A stretch of DNA of 64,000 bases, from assembly GCF_003641205.1 (NCBI RefSeq), contig NZ_CP032762.1:1860001-1924000 (forward strand), written 5' to 3'. The translations under genes and the position numbers were made by a program. Shown piece after piece: positions 50,430 through 58,223 of this stretch (the stretch's first letter is position 1; every line of letters starts with the position of its first letter). The DNA is from Rhodococcus sp. P1Y (lineage in GTDB: Bacteria > Actinomycetota > Actinomycetes > Mycobacteriales > Mycobacteriaceae). Below the pieces are notes generated by a model. The model ran no database searches, was not told the origin of the DNA, and saw only the letters and a list, made by a program, of their open reading frames with translations.

Positions 50430-50435
50430 ATCACC

Positions 50436-50807
50436 GTGCCCACAGTCGCGCGTCTGTTCGCCGTCACCGTCGATTGCCCGGATCCTTTGTCGCTTGCGAA
50501 CTTCTACCGGGAGTTTCTCGGCGGTGAGCTGCGCTCGTCGAACCCGGATTTCGTTGTCCTGACCACCGACGGCTCCGTACGCCTGGACTTCCAGCGCGTC
50601 GACAACCACCGTCCGCCGGAGTGGCCCGACAGCGGCGCACCACGACGATTGCATCTCGACTTCGTTGTAGGTGATCTCGAACAGGTGGCGCAGTTGCTCG
50701 TGGGACTGGGCGCCACCCGCGCCTCCCATCAGCCGGGCAGTGGGCGGTTCCTGGTGATGCTCGACCCGGCCGGGCATCCGCTGTGTTTGTCGACCGAGTG
50801 CAACTGA
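50436..50807 (+). CDS. VOC-superfamily (glyoxalase-like) protein
   Basis: A 123-aa single-module protein with two beta-alpha-beta-beta-beta units: ARLFAVTVDCPDPLSLANFYREFLGGEL, then RRLHLDFVVGDLEQVAQLLVGLGATRA and FLVMLDPAGHPLCLS. Metal-ligand-type residues (His in RLHLDF, and Glu near the C-terminus) are present. The GTG at 50436 is 6 bp after the response regulator stop. VOC proteins range from dioxygenases to resistance and binding proteins, so the activity cannot be given. A link to citrate sensing is not evident. Confidence 0.8.
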   Translation: MPTVARLFAVTVDCPDPLSLANFYREFLGGELRSSNPDFVVLTTDGSVRLDFQRVDNHRPPEWPDSGAPRRLHLDFVVGDLEQVAQLLVGLGATRASHQPGSGRFLVMLDPAGHPLCLSTECN

Positions 50808-50835
50808 GCGGCGGAGTTTTGAGGTAGTGGCGTCG

Positions 50836-51201
50836 TCAGCTTCCGGCGCCGGGCGGGAAATGCTCGAACCGCCCGCCGGACGCCCAGGTCTGCGACCACT
50901 CCCACAGAGGCTCCAGCGCCTGGCAGAGCCGGATCCCCGCGTAGGTCAACTCGTAAGTACGTGAGGGATTCTTCTCGATGACGCCCGCTTCCTGCAGCAG
51001 TCGTAGACGCTCCGACAGCATGCTGGACGAGCAATTGTCCATGCGTCGTCTGAGTTCCAAGAACCCCATCTGGCCGGGTTCGAGTTCCCAGAGGATGCGG
51101 AGACTCCACCTCTGACCGAGGAGATCCATGGCCGCGTGGGCTGCCGCGGTGTGTTGCGAATCGCCCCCGCGGGGTGAGGATGGCTCGCTTGCGCTTCTCA
51201 T
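50836..51201 (-). CDS. HxlR-family regulator
   Basis: A 121-aa winged-helix protein: AAMDLLGQRWSLRILWELEPGQMGFLELRRRMDNCSSSMLSERLRLLQEAGVIEKNPSRTYELTYAGIRLCQALEPLWEWSQ, the HxlR pattern. One cysteine (DNCSSS) sits at the recognition-helix entry. The start ATG at 51201 is the last base of a large inverted repeat arm, so binding there would block its own expression. It is divergent from an SDR gene, the probable target. Converges with the VOC gene across a 28-bp gap. Confidence 0.85.
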   Translation of the reverse strand: MRSASEPSSPRGGDSQHTAAAHAAMDLLGQRWSLRILWELEPGQMGFLELRRRMDNCSSSMLSERLRLLQEAGVIEKNPSRTYELTYAGIRLCQALEPLWEWSQTWASGGRFEHFPPGAGS

Positions 51202-51227
51202 TCAGAAGCACGATAGTAGCTTCTGAA
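51201..51227. promoter_or_regulatory. Perfect HxlR operator TTCAGAAGC-N9-GCTTCTGAA
   Basis: 9-bp arms at 51201-51209 and 51219-51227 are perfectly complementary, with a third half-site TAGAAGC at 51229-51235. The dyad overlaps the HxlR start codon and lies 37 bp upstream of the SDR start, so it can govern both genes. Confidence 0.75.
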
Positions 51228-51263
51228 ATAGAAGCGTTTGGGTGGTTGCGAAAGGGCGATGTG

Positions 51264-52016
51264 ATGGATGTGGAGCGGAGTTCGCGAGTATCGCTGGTTA
51301 CGGGGGCGTCCAGAGGGATCGGCGCTGAGGTGGCCCGTCGTCTCGCAGCGCAGGGCGATGTCGTTGTAGTCAATTACCGCGAGAAACGAGTTCGGGCGGA
51401 ACACGTCGTTGCGGACATAGAACGAGCCGGCGGCCGCGCTGTCTCCGCCGGAGCCGACCTGGCCGATGGATCGAGCGTGGCGGCGATGATCGATGACATC
51501 AAGCGCAGGTTCGGCCGCCTCGACGTCGTTGTGTTGAACGCATCCGGCGGGTTGGAGCGGGATGCAGATCCCGACTACGCGATGCGGCTCAATCGCGATG
51601 CTCAGATCGAACTCGTCGAATCGGCTCTCCCGATAATGGGGCCCGGCAGTCGCATCGTGTTCGTCACCAGCCATCAGGCTCACTTTGTCGGTGAAAAGCC
51701 TGTGCCCGGTGAATACGAACCCATCGCCCGCAGTAAACGCGCAGGCGAAGATGCGCTCCGAGAGATGATTCCGCAGCTCCGAGCATGCGGGGTCGATCTC
51801 ACCGTGGTGTCAGGAGACATGATCGATGGGACGATAATCGTCCGTTTGCTCGATCGACGAAATCCCGACGCCGTATCGGCCCGTCGGCAGCACGGTGCGC
51901 TGCCGACGATCGAGGACTTCGCAGCGACTGTGGTCGAGGCATCCACTGCCACTCTCGAATCCGGTCATACCTTCTACGTCGGCGGCTCCGACTACCTGCT
52001 GTCGGGTCGTTCGTAG
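51264..52016 (+). CDS. Short-chain dehydrogenase/reductase with non-canonical catalytic spacing
   Basis: A 250-aa SDR; the ATG at 51264 follows AAGGG. The cofactor motif TGASRGIG is at 13-20 and NASGG near 93. The catalytic Ser region reads VFVTSHQAHF. The expected YxxxK is absent: the loop reads GEYEPIARSKRAGEDAL, with Lys seven residues after Tyr. The C-terminal GHTFYVGGSDYLL closes the fold. It may therefore use a modified active site. It is divergent from an HxlR regulator sharing a perfect dyad. Substrate unknown. Confidence 0.82.
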   Translation: MDVERSSRVSLVTGASRGIGAEVARRLAAQGDVVVVNYREKRVRAEHVVADIERAGGRAVSAGADLADGSSVAAMIDDIKRRFGRLDVVVLNASGGLERDADPDYAMRLNRDAQIELVESALPIMGPGSRIVFVTSHQAHFVGEKPVPGEYEPIARSKRAGEDALREMIPQLRACGVDLTVVSGDMIDGTIIVRLLDRRNPDAVSARRQHGALPTIEDFAATVVEASTATLESGHTFYVGGSDYLLSGRS

Positions 52017-52025
52017 ACTGGCGGG

Positions 52026-52405
52026 ATGAGCGACGCATGCGACCTCGGCATGATTGCGGCTGCATCGGCGGTCGAACGGGAACTTCAAACCCCGCCTGCC
52101 GCCGAGATAAACTTCGCCTCGAGTCTTTGCTGGCCTTCGACTTCGTCGAAGTGGGGTCCTCGGGCGCTGTGTACGACAGGAAGTCCATCCTTGCACTCCT
52201 CGAACGTGAAGCAGGGGAGGGGGACTCGACTCCCGAGATCGAAATCCATGAATTGACTGGACGGATAGTAGGTCCGGAGCTGGTTATGCTTCAATGGAGT
52301 TCGCATCGAGGAGGGGTCTCTGCGCGGCGGACCTCGCTGTGGCGCCTTGCGAGCGTTGGTTGGCAGATCGTGCATCATCAGGGCACGCCGCTCGCTTCGA
52401 CGTGA
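52026..52405 (+). pseudogene. NTF2-like/DUF4440 protein gene with an apparent frameshift
   Basis: The ATG at 52026 opens MSDACDLGMIAAASAVERELQT, the usual N-terminal helix of such proteins. From about 52085-52105 the homology moves to another frame (PACRRDKLRLESLLAFDFVEVGSSGAVYDRKSILALLE, then SLWRLASVGWQIVHHQGTPL to the TGA at 52405). A single-base loss near 52090 explains it; joined, the product would be about 125 aa, normal for the family. This is either a decayed gene or a sequencing error. It starts 9 bp after the SDR stop. Confidence 0.6.
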
Positions 52406-52406
52406 G

Positions 52407-52426
52407 AGCTACCTATTTCGGTAGCT
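52407..52426. terminator. Small hairpin AGCTACC-N6-GGTAGCT
   Basis: Perfect 7-bp arms (52407-52413 and 52420-52426) lie directly after the SDR/NTF2-like region. It is probably the end of that transcript. The remaining 52427-52588 shows no gene or other clear site. Confidence 0.5.
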
Positions 52427-52594
52427 AGGTTGAATGCTTCGACAATCACGGACTTCTCTCGCAAGACGCGTTCGCTTGTCCACGGCCGCGACGTCGTGCC
52501 GATGGGAAGTGGACGGATCCGCCCGGGGCCGTATGGAAGTGCCGGGATTCGGCGCGAATACGTTCCGGTTTTGTGTCGGACCCCCGAGTTAGAC

Positions 52595-52610
52595 TCGAAC
52601 ACATGTTCGA
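52595..52610. promoter_or_regulatory. LexA (SOS) box overlapping the start codon of the DUF222/HNH gene
   Basis: TCGAACACATGTTCGA matches the mycobacterial LexA consensus TCGAAC-N4-GTTCGA exactly. The ATG at 52603-52605 lies inside the box. A -10-like TAGACT (52590-52595) ends 7 bp before the A of ATG, which fits a leaderless, LexA-repressed transcript. Confidence 0.85.
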
Positions 52611-54957
52611 TTCGGGGGTTTCGGCGGGGACGCGCACTGTGGGTGATGCCGGTGCGCAGGGCGAGGCTGGCGGCACTGTCGGTGCTGCTGGCGGGGCCTG
52701 GGCGGCCTGGGGTGACGCTGTGTGGGGTGAGGCGGTGTGGGGTGAGGCCGCGTGGGGTGAGGCCGCGTGGGGTGTGGGTGTGTCGGATGCGGTGGTGGCG
52801 GGGTTGTCAGTGGTGGCGGCGAGATGCCGAGTAGTGGAGAACGTGGCTCGGGCGAGGTCGGTGGAGACGGTGTGCGAGATCGCGGAAGTTCGGTTTGCCG
52901 ATGCCGAGGGCGCCGACGGTGATCCGCTCGAGGTGAAGCGCGGTGTGGTGTGCGAGGTGGCGGCGGCGTTGCGAGTGAGTCAGATGGTGGCGCGGCCGTT
53001 GGTGGAGACGGGATTGGGGTTGGATCGGTTGCCGTTGACGGCGGTGCGGTTCGTGTTCGGATCGTTGGATTGGGCGCGGGTGTCGGTGATCGAGACGGTG
53101 TTGGGGAAGGCCTCGGATGCGACGATTCGTGCGCTCGAATTCGAAGCGGTCGCGGCGGCGGAACGGATGGGTGCGCGGTCTTTGCGGTTGTTGTTGTGGC
53201 GGATGTGGATGGAGTTCGATGCGGCAGAGGCGTCGGCGGCGCGGACCGCGTCGGTGAAGGGCGAGCGGGGCTTGTCGGTGCGGCAGGAGGGCGGTGGGGT
53301 GTCGCGGTTGCAGGTGACGATGTCCGATGTGGAGGGTGCGGAGGCAGAGGCGTTGGTCGAGGAGATGGTCGGGTCGGTCTGTTCGCAGGATCCGCGGTCG
53401 GCCAAGGAGTTGCGGGTGGATGCGTTGGTGGGGTTGCTACATGGTGAGCACGCGTTGGTGTGCAGGTGCGAGCTCGGTGAGGGGTGCCCTCAGTTCGGCG
53501 TGGCGGATTTGTCGGACGGTCGTCGTGGGCAGTTGGTGCAGATATTGATCGATGTGCAGACGTTGTTGGGACTCAACGAGAACCCGGCTGTGTTGGCTGA
53601 TGGGACTGCGCTGGATGCGGAGGCGGCGCGGATTCTGGCGCAGGATGCGACGTGGCAGGGATTGTTGGTGGAGCTGGCGAGCTCCGATGTCGCGCAGGCA
53701 GCGCGGGCAGCGCGGGCACACACAGCAGCGCGGCCGGCAGCTGGGCCGGCGGCTGCGGCAGCCGATGAGACGGCACAGGCATCGGATACGAATGCGGCCG
53801 GGATGGATGCGGCAGCCGATGAGACTGCACAGGCATCGGATACGGATACGGCCGGGATGGATGCGGCAGGTTCGTCCGGTGGAGCGGTGCCGGATGGCGC
53901 GGTGCCGGGTGGTGCGGGTCTGGACGCAGGAACGGAGGGAGTGGATTCCGGTGGTTCCGCCGGTGCACCGGGTGGCGGTGACAATCCTCAGGGCGAGGGT
54001 TCGAACGGTACTGGTTCGGATGGGACAGGCTTGGGTGGGACAGGCGTGGGTGGCCCAGGACTAGGTCTGTGGCGGTTGGTTTTCCGAGGCCGCATACGGC
54101 CGGCAGGCGCGGTACCAAATGTCCGCGCACGCCGCAACAGTGACACCCACGACCATCACGGAGCACCACGTACTCCCCGCTTCGGCGGCGGGATCTTCAG
54201 TTGCGGATGGGCCGGTCTCGTCGGCGACGGCGTAGCCGGTGCTCGAACAGGTTCTGCACCGTGCGCTGCGGGAACGATCAGCGGCGCCTCCGAAGAATAC
54301 GCACGCACCCAGCTCATTGCGGCGCTGACCGCGGCGATCGATGCGGATCCGGCGTTGGCCGCCGGGATCTACCCCGACGGACACGGTGGTGGCAGTGAAC
54401 CACCCGCCGGGGCACTGACCTACCGTCCTTCCTCCGATGTCGCTGCCCAAGTGCGGATGACCTACAGCACCTGCACCCACCCCGGATGCGAGAGACCCTC
54501 CACGCGCTGCGAACTCGACCACATCGTGCCCTTCGACCACAAGAATCCGCGCCGCGGTGGGTGGACGATCGCGTCGAACCTGCACCCGGTGTGCAAAGGC
54601 CACCACCAACTGAAAACCCGCAAAGCCTGGTCCGTAGCGATGCTGACCGGGGGTGCGATCGTGTGGACCAGCCCTGCCGGAATCCGCGCTATCACGCTGC
54701 CGCGCCTCGGGTTACCGACACCGCCGCGTTCACGCAAACGAAAACGAAAGAATGCGATTCCCGACCCCGTCGATATCACCTCACCGACCTGGTGGGAAAC
54801 CCACATGCCAGCAGGAGCGCAGCCACCGACCCGAACCGACCTCGACACCGCAGAATCGGACACCGCCCGCGCGAAGATGCGCGACATCCGACGAAAATTC
54901 AGAGAACACAACAAGATCCGAAAACTCCGCGAACACAACGAACCACCGCCCTACTAG
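52603..54957 (+). CDS. DUF222 and HNH-endonuclease-motif protein (REP13E12-like)
   Basis: A 784-aa protein. Residues about 60-360 are the DUF222 helical domain. A low-complexity Ala/Gly/Asp linker follows (about 365-490) with internal repeats, and the HNH domain is at about 620-670 (CTHPGCERPSTRCELDHIVPFDHKNPRRGGWTIASNLHPVCKGHHQLKT), with zinc-type cysteines and DH..N..H residues. The basic C-terminus PRSRKRKRKN may bind DNA. Start is ATG 52603 inside a LexA box; GTG 52573 is an upstream alternative. REP13E12 relatives in Mycobacterium are LexA-regulated. Nuclease activity is unproven. Residues about 487-545 have weak codon bias in this frame, hinting at a compensated frameshift. Confidence 0.85.
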   Translation: MFDSGVSAGTRTVGDAGAQGEAGGTVGAAGGAWAAWGDAVWGEAVWGEAAWGEAAWGVGVSDAVVAGLSVVAARCRVVENVARARSVETVCEIAEVRFADAEGADGDPLEVKRGVVCEVAAALRVSQMVARPLVETGLGLDRLPLTAVRFVFGSLDWARVSVIETVLGKASDATIRALEFEAVAAAERMGARSLRLLLWRMWMEFDAAEASAARTASVKGERGLSVRQEGGGVSRLQVTMSDVEGAEAEALVEEMVGSVCSQDPRSAKELRVDALVGLLHGEHALVCRCELGEGCPQFGVADLSDGRRGQLVQILIDVQTLLGLNENPAVLADGTALDAEAARILAQDATWQGLLVELASSDVAQAARAARAHTAARPAAGPAAAAADETAQASDTNAAGMDAAADETAQASDTDTAGMDAAGSSGGAVPDGAVPGGAGLDAGTEGVDSGGSAGAPGGGDNPQGEGSNGTGSDGTGLGGTGVGGPGLGLWRLVFRGRIRPAGAVPNVRARRNSDTHDHHGAPRTPRFGGGIFSCGWAGLVGDGVAGARTGSAPCAAGTISGASEEYARTQLIAALTAAIDADPALAAGIYPDGHGGGSEPPAGALTYRPSSDVAAQVRMTYSTCTHPGCERPSTRCELDHIVPFDHKNPRRGGWTIASNLHPVCKGHHQLKTRKAWSVAMLTGGAIVWTSPAGIRAITLPRLGLPTPPRSRKRKRKNAIPDPVDITSPTWWETHMPAGAQPPTRTDLDTAESDTARAKMRDIRRKFREHNKIRKLREHNEPPPY
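52708..52782 (+). repeat. 15-bp tandem repeat (5 units) in the DUF222 gene
   Basis: Five consecutive 15-bp units begin TGGGG(T) and encode WG-E/D-A-V/A; units three and four are identical. They give the N-terminal run WGDAV, WGEAV, WGEAA, WGEAA, WGVGV. Confidence 0.85.
53758..53865 (+). repeat. 54-bp tandem duplication in the DUF222 linker
   Basis: Two 54-bp units, 53758-53811 and 53812-53865, encode 18-residue blocks of the form AADETAQASDT-N/D-A/T-AGMDA. They differ at only a few bases, so this is a recent duplication. Confidence 0.85.
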
Positions 54958-55013
54958 ATGCTGGGGAGTCCGTGAGCACGGCCAGCCGGAACCGCATCGT
55001 GTAGTGGGCGGGG

Positions 55014-55517
55014 CTAGGAACGCACGCGGTACTTCCCGCCGCGAACTATGTACACGGCATACGCGACGATGCCAACCACAAATGCGGCCGTCGGGATTGC
55101 GAGAAGCCAGACGCTCACGGACTCGCCCGCAGTCCCGGACACCACCGTCATCCAAGTGAGGAGAGCAAACGATGCTGCACCGATCCACTCCAGATCGCCG
55201 GAGATCATGCTGTCGAAGTCCGAACGACGCTCGGGAGCCGTCCAGTAACGGTGCGCATCGATGCTCGGGAGGTTGATCATCTGTGACGGCAGACGCGGAA
55301 TCCACCACCGTCCTCCGCCGAACAATGCTGCCAAGACCGCACCGCCGCCGCCGAGCGACAGGACGAACGACGACGAAGATTCCCGTCGCGTCACGGCGCC
55401 GGATCCGTCGAACTGCGCGGGAAGATCGCCGCCGACCCCGAAAGCGACCCAGGCCAGAGATCCGACGAAAGCGAGACACGCAACCCAGAAGACGGTCCTG
55501 GCGCGAAATCTGCTCAT
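55014..55517 (-). CDS. Four-helix membrane protein, DUF1648-like
   Basis: A 167-aa protein from the ATG at 55517 with four hydrophobic helices (TVFWVACLAFVGSLAWVAFGV, FVLSLGGGGAVLAALFGGG, WIGAASFALLTWMTVVSG, and SVWLLAIPTAAFVVGIVAYAVYIV). The segment LPAQFDGSGAVTRRESSSSFV after helix 1 matches the DUF1648 pattern (lP.hfd..G). Function is unknown; the family occurs with signalling or immunity-like membrane proteins. It lies 21 bp downstream of the proline dehydrogenase gene on the same strand, so it may be the last gene of that operon. Confidence 0.72.
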   Translation of the reverse strand: MSRFRARTVFWVACLAFVGSLAWVAFGVGGDLPAQFDGSGAVTRRESSSSFVLSLGGGGAVLAALFGGGRWWIPRLPSQMINLPSIDAHRYWTAPERRSDFDSMISGDLEWIGAASFALLTWMTVVSGTAGESVSVWLLAIPTAAFVVGIVAYAVYIVRGGKYRVRS

Positions 55518-55538
55518 CGATCCCAGGCTACCGACCGA

Positions 55539-56483
55539 TCACGATCTGGACACCAAGGACCGGACGAAGAACATGAGGTTCGCCGGGCGTTCGGCGAGGC
55601 GGCGCATGAAGTAGCCATACCACTGGTTGCCGTACGGAACGTACACCCGCACGTTCTTACCGTCGGCGACGAGTCTTTTCTGCTCGCCGTCACGGATTCC
55701 GTAGAGCATCTGGTATTCGTACGTGTCCACCGCGCGCCCGGCTGCGAGTGCGAATCGGTCTGCAGCGTCGATCATCTCAGGATCATGCGACGCAACCATC
55801 GGGTAACCGTCGCCCTCCATCAGCACACGTAGACACCGCAGGTAGGAGTCGGAGACATCGGCCGGCTTCTGGAACGCGACCGATGCCGGCTCGTTGTATG
55901 CACCCTTGCACAGGCGAATACGTGACCGAGGTCCGGCCATCGCCCGGCAATCAGCTTCGGTCCGTTTCAAATAGGCCTGCAGAACGGTTCCGAGGTCCGG
56001 ATAGTCCTCTCGCAGTTCACGAACGATCGACAACGTCGAATCCGTCGTCGTATGGTCCTCGGCGTCGACGGTCACCCAGACACCCGCATGCTCAGCGGCC
56101 GCACAGATGGTCCGAGCATTCTCGAGGGCAAGGTCGCGATCTATACCCTGCCCCAACGCCGACAACTTGAGCGACACCTCCAGCGCCGGAGTGCGAGCAC
56201 CCAGCGTCGAGTACGACTGCATCAGGGACAGATAGGCATCGACGGTCGCTGCAGCCAGCGCCGCATCGGTGGTGTCCTCGCCGAGATAGTCCACCGAGAC
56301 GAACCTTCCGGAATCCAACAACCCCCGCACCGCGGCGACCGCTTCGGGTTCGGACTCACCCGCAACGAACCGGTCGACCAACTGCCTGGTGATGCGCATC
56401 TTGCTCATCGTCGCTTCGAGTCGCGGCGACCGAGCAGCCGCCAGCAAAGCCGGACGCAGCGGGTTGTTCAGCACAGTTGTCAT
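55539..56483 (-). CDS. pruB: Proline dehydrogenase (monofunctional)
   Basis: A 314-aa FAD enzyme oxidising L-proline to pyrroline-5-carboxylate. The TIM-barrel motifs are VSLKLSALGQGIDRDLALENAR, VTVDAEDHTTTDSTL, YLKRTEADC, RIRLCKGAYNEPASVAFQ, VASHDPEMI and YEYQMLYGIR, with the C-terminal FFVRSLVSRS. The ATG at 56483 overlaps the stop of the upstream dehydrogenase gene (ATGA), so translation is coupled. Length matches monofunctional ProDH of about 310 aa in Mycobacterium. The order pruC | pruA-pruB is that of the mycobacterial proline locus. Confidence 0.95.
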   Translation of the reverse strand: MTTVLNNPLRPALLAAARSPRLEATMSKMRITRQLVDRFVAGESEPEAVAAVRGLLDSGRFVSVDYLGEDTTDAALAAATVDAYLSLMQSYSTLGARTPALEVSLKLSALGQGIDRDLALENARTICAAAEHAGVWVTVDAEDHTTTDSTLSIVRELREDYPDLGTVLQAYLKRTEADCRAMAGPRSRIRLCKGAYNEPASVAFQKPADVSDSYLRCLRVLMEGDGYPMVASHDPEMIDAADRFALAAGRAVDTYEYQMLYGIRDGEQKRLVADGKNVRVYVPYGNQWYGYFMRRLAERPANLMFFVRSLVSRS

Positions 56484-58120
56484 TTCGTCCCATCCCCATC
56501 CTGATGCGGATAACGGTGTGACACAGGAGCAACGAACGTCTCTTTGACAGTTCGCGTCGACGCCCAACGCAGCAGATTCTGCGGGGAACCTGCTTTGTCG
56601 TTGGTGCCGGACGCCCGTGCCCCACCGAAAGGCTGCTGGCCGACGACGGCACCCGTCGGCTTGTCGTTGATGTAGAAGTTGCCTGCCGCGAACCGCAGCG
56701 CCTTGTGGGCGTCGTCGACCGCGCCGCGGTCGTTGGCGATCACGGCACCGGTGAGTGCGTACTTCGATCCGGAATCGACTGTCCGCAACACCTCGGCATA
56801 GTCTGCGTCCTCGTAGACATGCACCGCGAGAATCGGCCCGAAGTACTCGGTGCTGAACGCTTCGTCGGTCGGGTCATCGCCGAGAAGCACTGTGGGATCG
56901 ACGAAGTAGCCTTCCGAATCGTTGCAGGTGCCACCCGCCGCGATGGTCAGACTGGGGGTCGACTTGGCGCGATCCAATGCCGCCGCGTTGCGGTCGAACG
57001 CGCGTTTGTCGATGACGGCGCCGCCGTAGTTCGACAGATCGGTCACGTCGCCGTACTTCAGCTGCGATACCTGCTCGATGAACGGATCGCCCATCTTCGC
57101 CCACACCGACTTCGGCACGAACGCGCGCGATGCCGCCGAGCACTTCTGGCCCTGGTAGTCGAATGCGCCTCGGATCAAGGCAGTCGTCAGAACGTCGGGA
57201 TCGGCAGAGGAATGCGCGACGACGAAGTCCTTGCCGCCGGTCTCGCCGACGAGGCGGGGGTAGGAGTCGTAGTTCGCGATGTTCCGGCCGACCTCCTGCC
57301 ACAGGTGCTGGAACGTCGCTGTCGAACCGGTGAAATGGATACCCGCGAGACGAGGATCGGCCAGCGCGACCTCGGATACGAGGGGGCCGTCGCCGAGCAC
57401 GAGGTTGATGACGCCGGGCGGCAAGCCTGCGGCTTCGAGGAGCTGCAGCGTCAGGTAGGCCGCGACCGCCTGCGTGGGCGACGGCTTCCACAGCACCGTG
57501 TTGCCCATCAATGCCGGTGCGGTGGGGAGGTTTCCGGCAATCGCGGTGAAGTTGAACGGGGTGATCGCGTAGACGAAACCTTCCAACGGCCGATACTCGA
57601 CGCGATTCCACACACCGGGGGAGGACACTGGCTGGTCGGCAAGGATCTGCCGCGCGAACGCAACGTTGAAGCGCCAGAAGTCGATGAGCTCGCAGGGAGC
57701 GTCGATCTCGGCTTGGTAGGCCGACTTGGATTGGCCGAGCATCGTTGCTGCGGCGATCTTCTCGCGCCACGGTCCGGACAAGAGGTCGGCCGCGCGAAGA
57801 AAGACCGCAGCTCGGTCGTCGAACGGCAGGTCCCGCCATGCGGGCGCTGCTGCCGTTGCCGCCGAGATGGCGTCCCGGACGTCGTCGTGTGTGGCATTCG
57901 CGAAACTGCCGATGACGGACGAGTGCCGATGCGGCTGTACGACGTTCTCGCGCGGTCCCGACGCCGTCCGATGTACGCCGCCGATCACCTGGTGTATCTC
58001 GGTCGGATCGGCTTGAAGTGAGTCGAGTTGGATTCGAAGCCGGGCGCGCTCCGGGCTGCCGGGAGCGTAAGTGCCCACCGGCTCGTTGATCGGTGCTGGA
58101 ACCGAGGTGACGGCGTCCAC
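56480..58120 (-). CDS. pruA: Delta-1-pyrroline-5-carboxylate dehydrogenase
   Basis: A 546-aa aldehyde dehydrogenase converting glutamate semialdehyde to glutamate with NAD+. The GTG at 58120 has AAAGGAGG 6 nt upstream. Motifs are YAITPFNFTAIAGNLPTAPALMGNTVLWKPS, the Rossmann FTGSTATFQHLWQEVG, the general-base LVGETGGKDFVVAH, and the catalytic Cys in YQGQKCSAASRAF. It ends in the overlap with pruB. Together they degrade proline to glutamate. It is divergent from a PucR-type activator. Confidence 0.95.
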   Translation of the reverse strand: MDAVTSVPAPINEPVGTYAPGSPERARLRIQLDSLQADPTEIHQVIGGVHRTASGPRENVVQPHRHSSVIGSFANATHDDVRDAISAATAAAPAWRDLPFDDRAAVFLRAADLLSGPWREKIAAATMLGQSKSAYQAEIDAPCELIDFWRFNVAFARQILADQPVSSPGVWNRVEYRPLEGFVYAITPFNFTAIAGNLPTAPALMGNTVLWKPSPTQAVAAYLTLQLLEAAGLPPGVINLVLGDGPLVSEVALADPRLAGIHFTGSTATFQHLWQEVGRNIANYDSYPRLVGETGGKDFVVAHSSADPDVLTTALIRGAFDYQGQKCSAASRAFVPKSVWAKMGDPFIEQVSQLKYGDVTDLSNYGGAVIDKRAFDRNAAALDRAKSTPSLTIAAGGTCNDSEGYFVDPTVLLGDDPTDEAFSTEYFGPILAVHVYEDADYAEVLRTVDSGSKYALTGAVIANDRGAVDDAHKALRFAAGNFYINDKPTGAVVGQQPFGGARASGTNDKAGSPQNLLRWASTRTVKETFVAPVSHRYPHQDGDGTK

Positions 58121-58223
58121 GGCGAACCTCCTTTGTCGGTGACGGGGTGCTGCTAATTGAAGTCGAGACCGGCACACTTGTATTCTTCCGATCGGCCAAA
58201 GGATCTGTGGTTGACTTGTCCAG

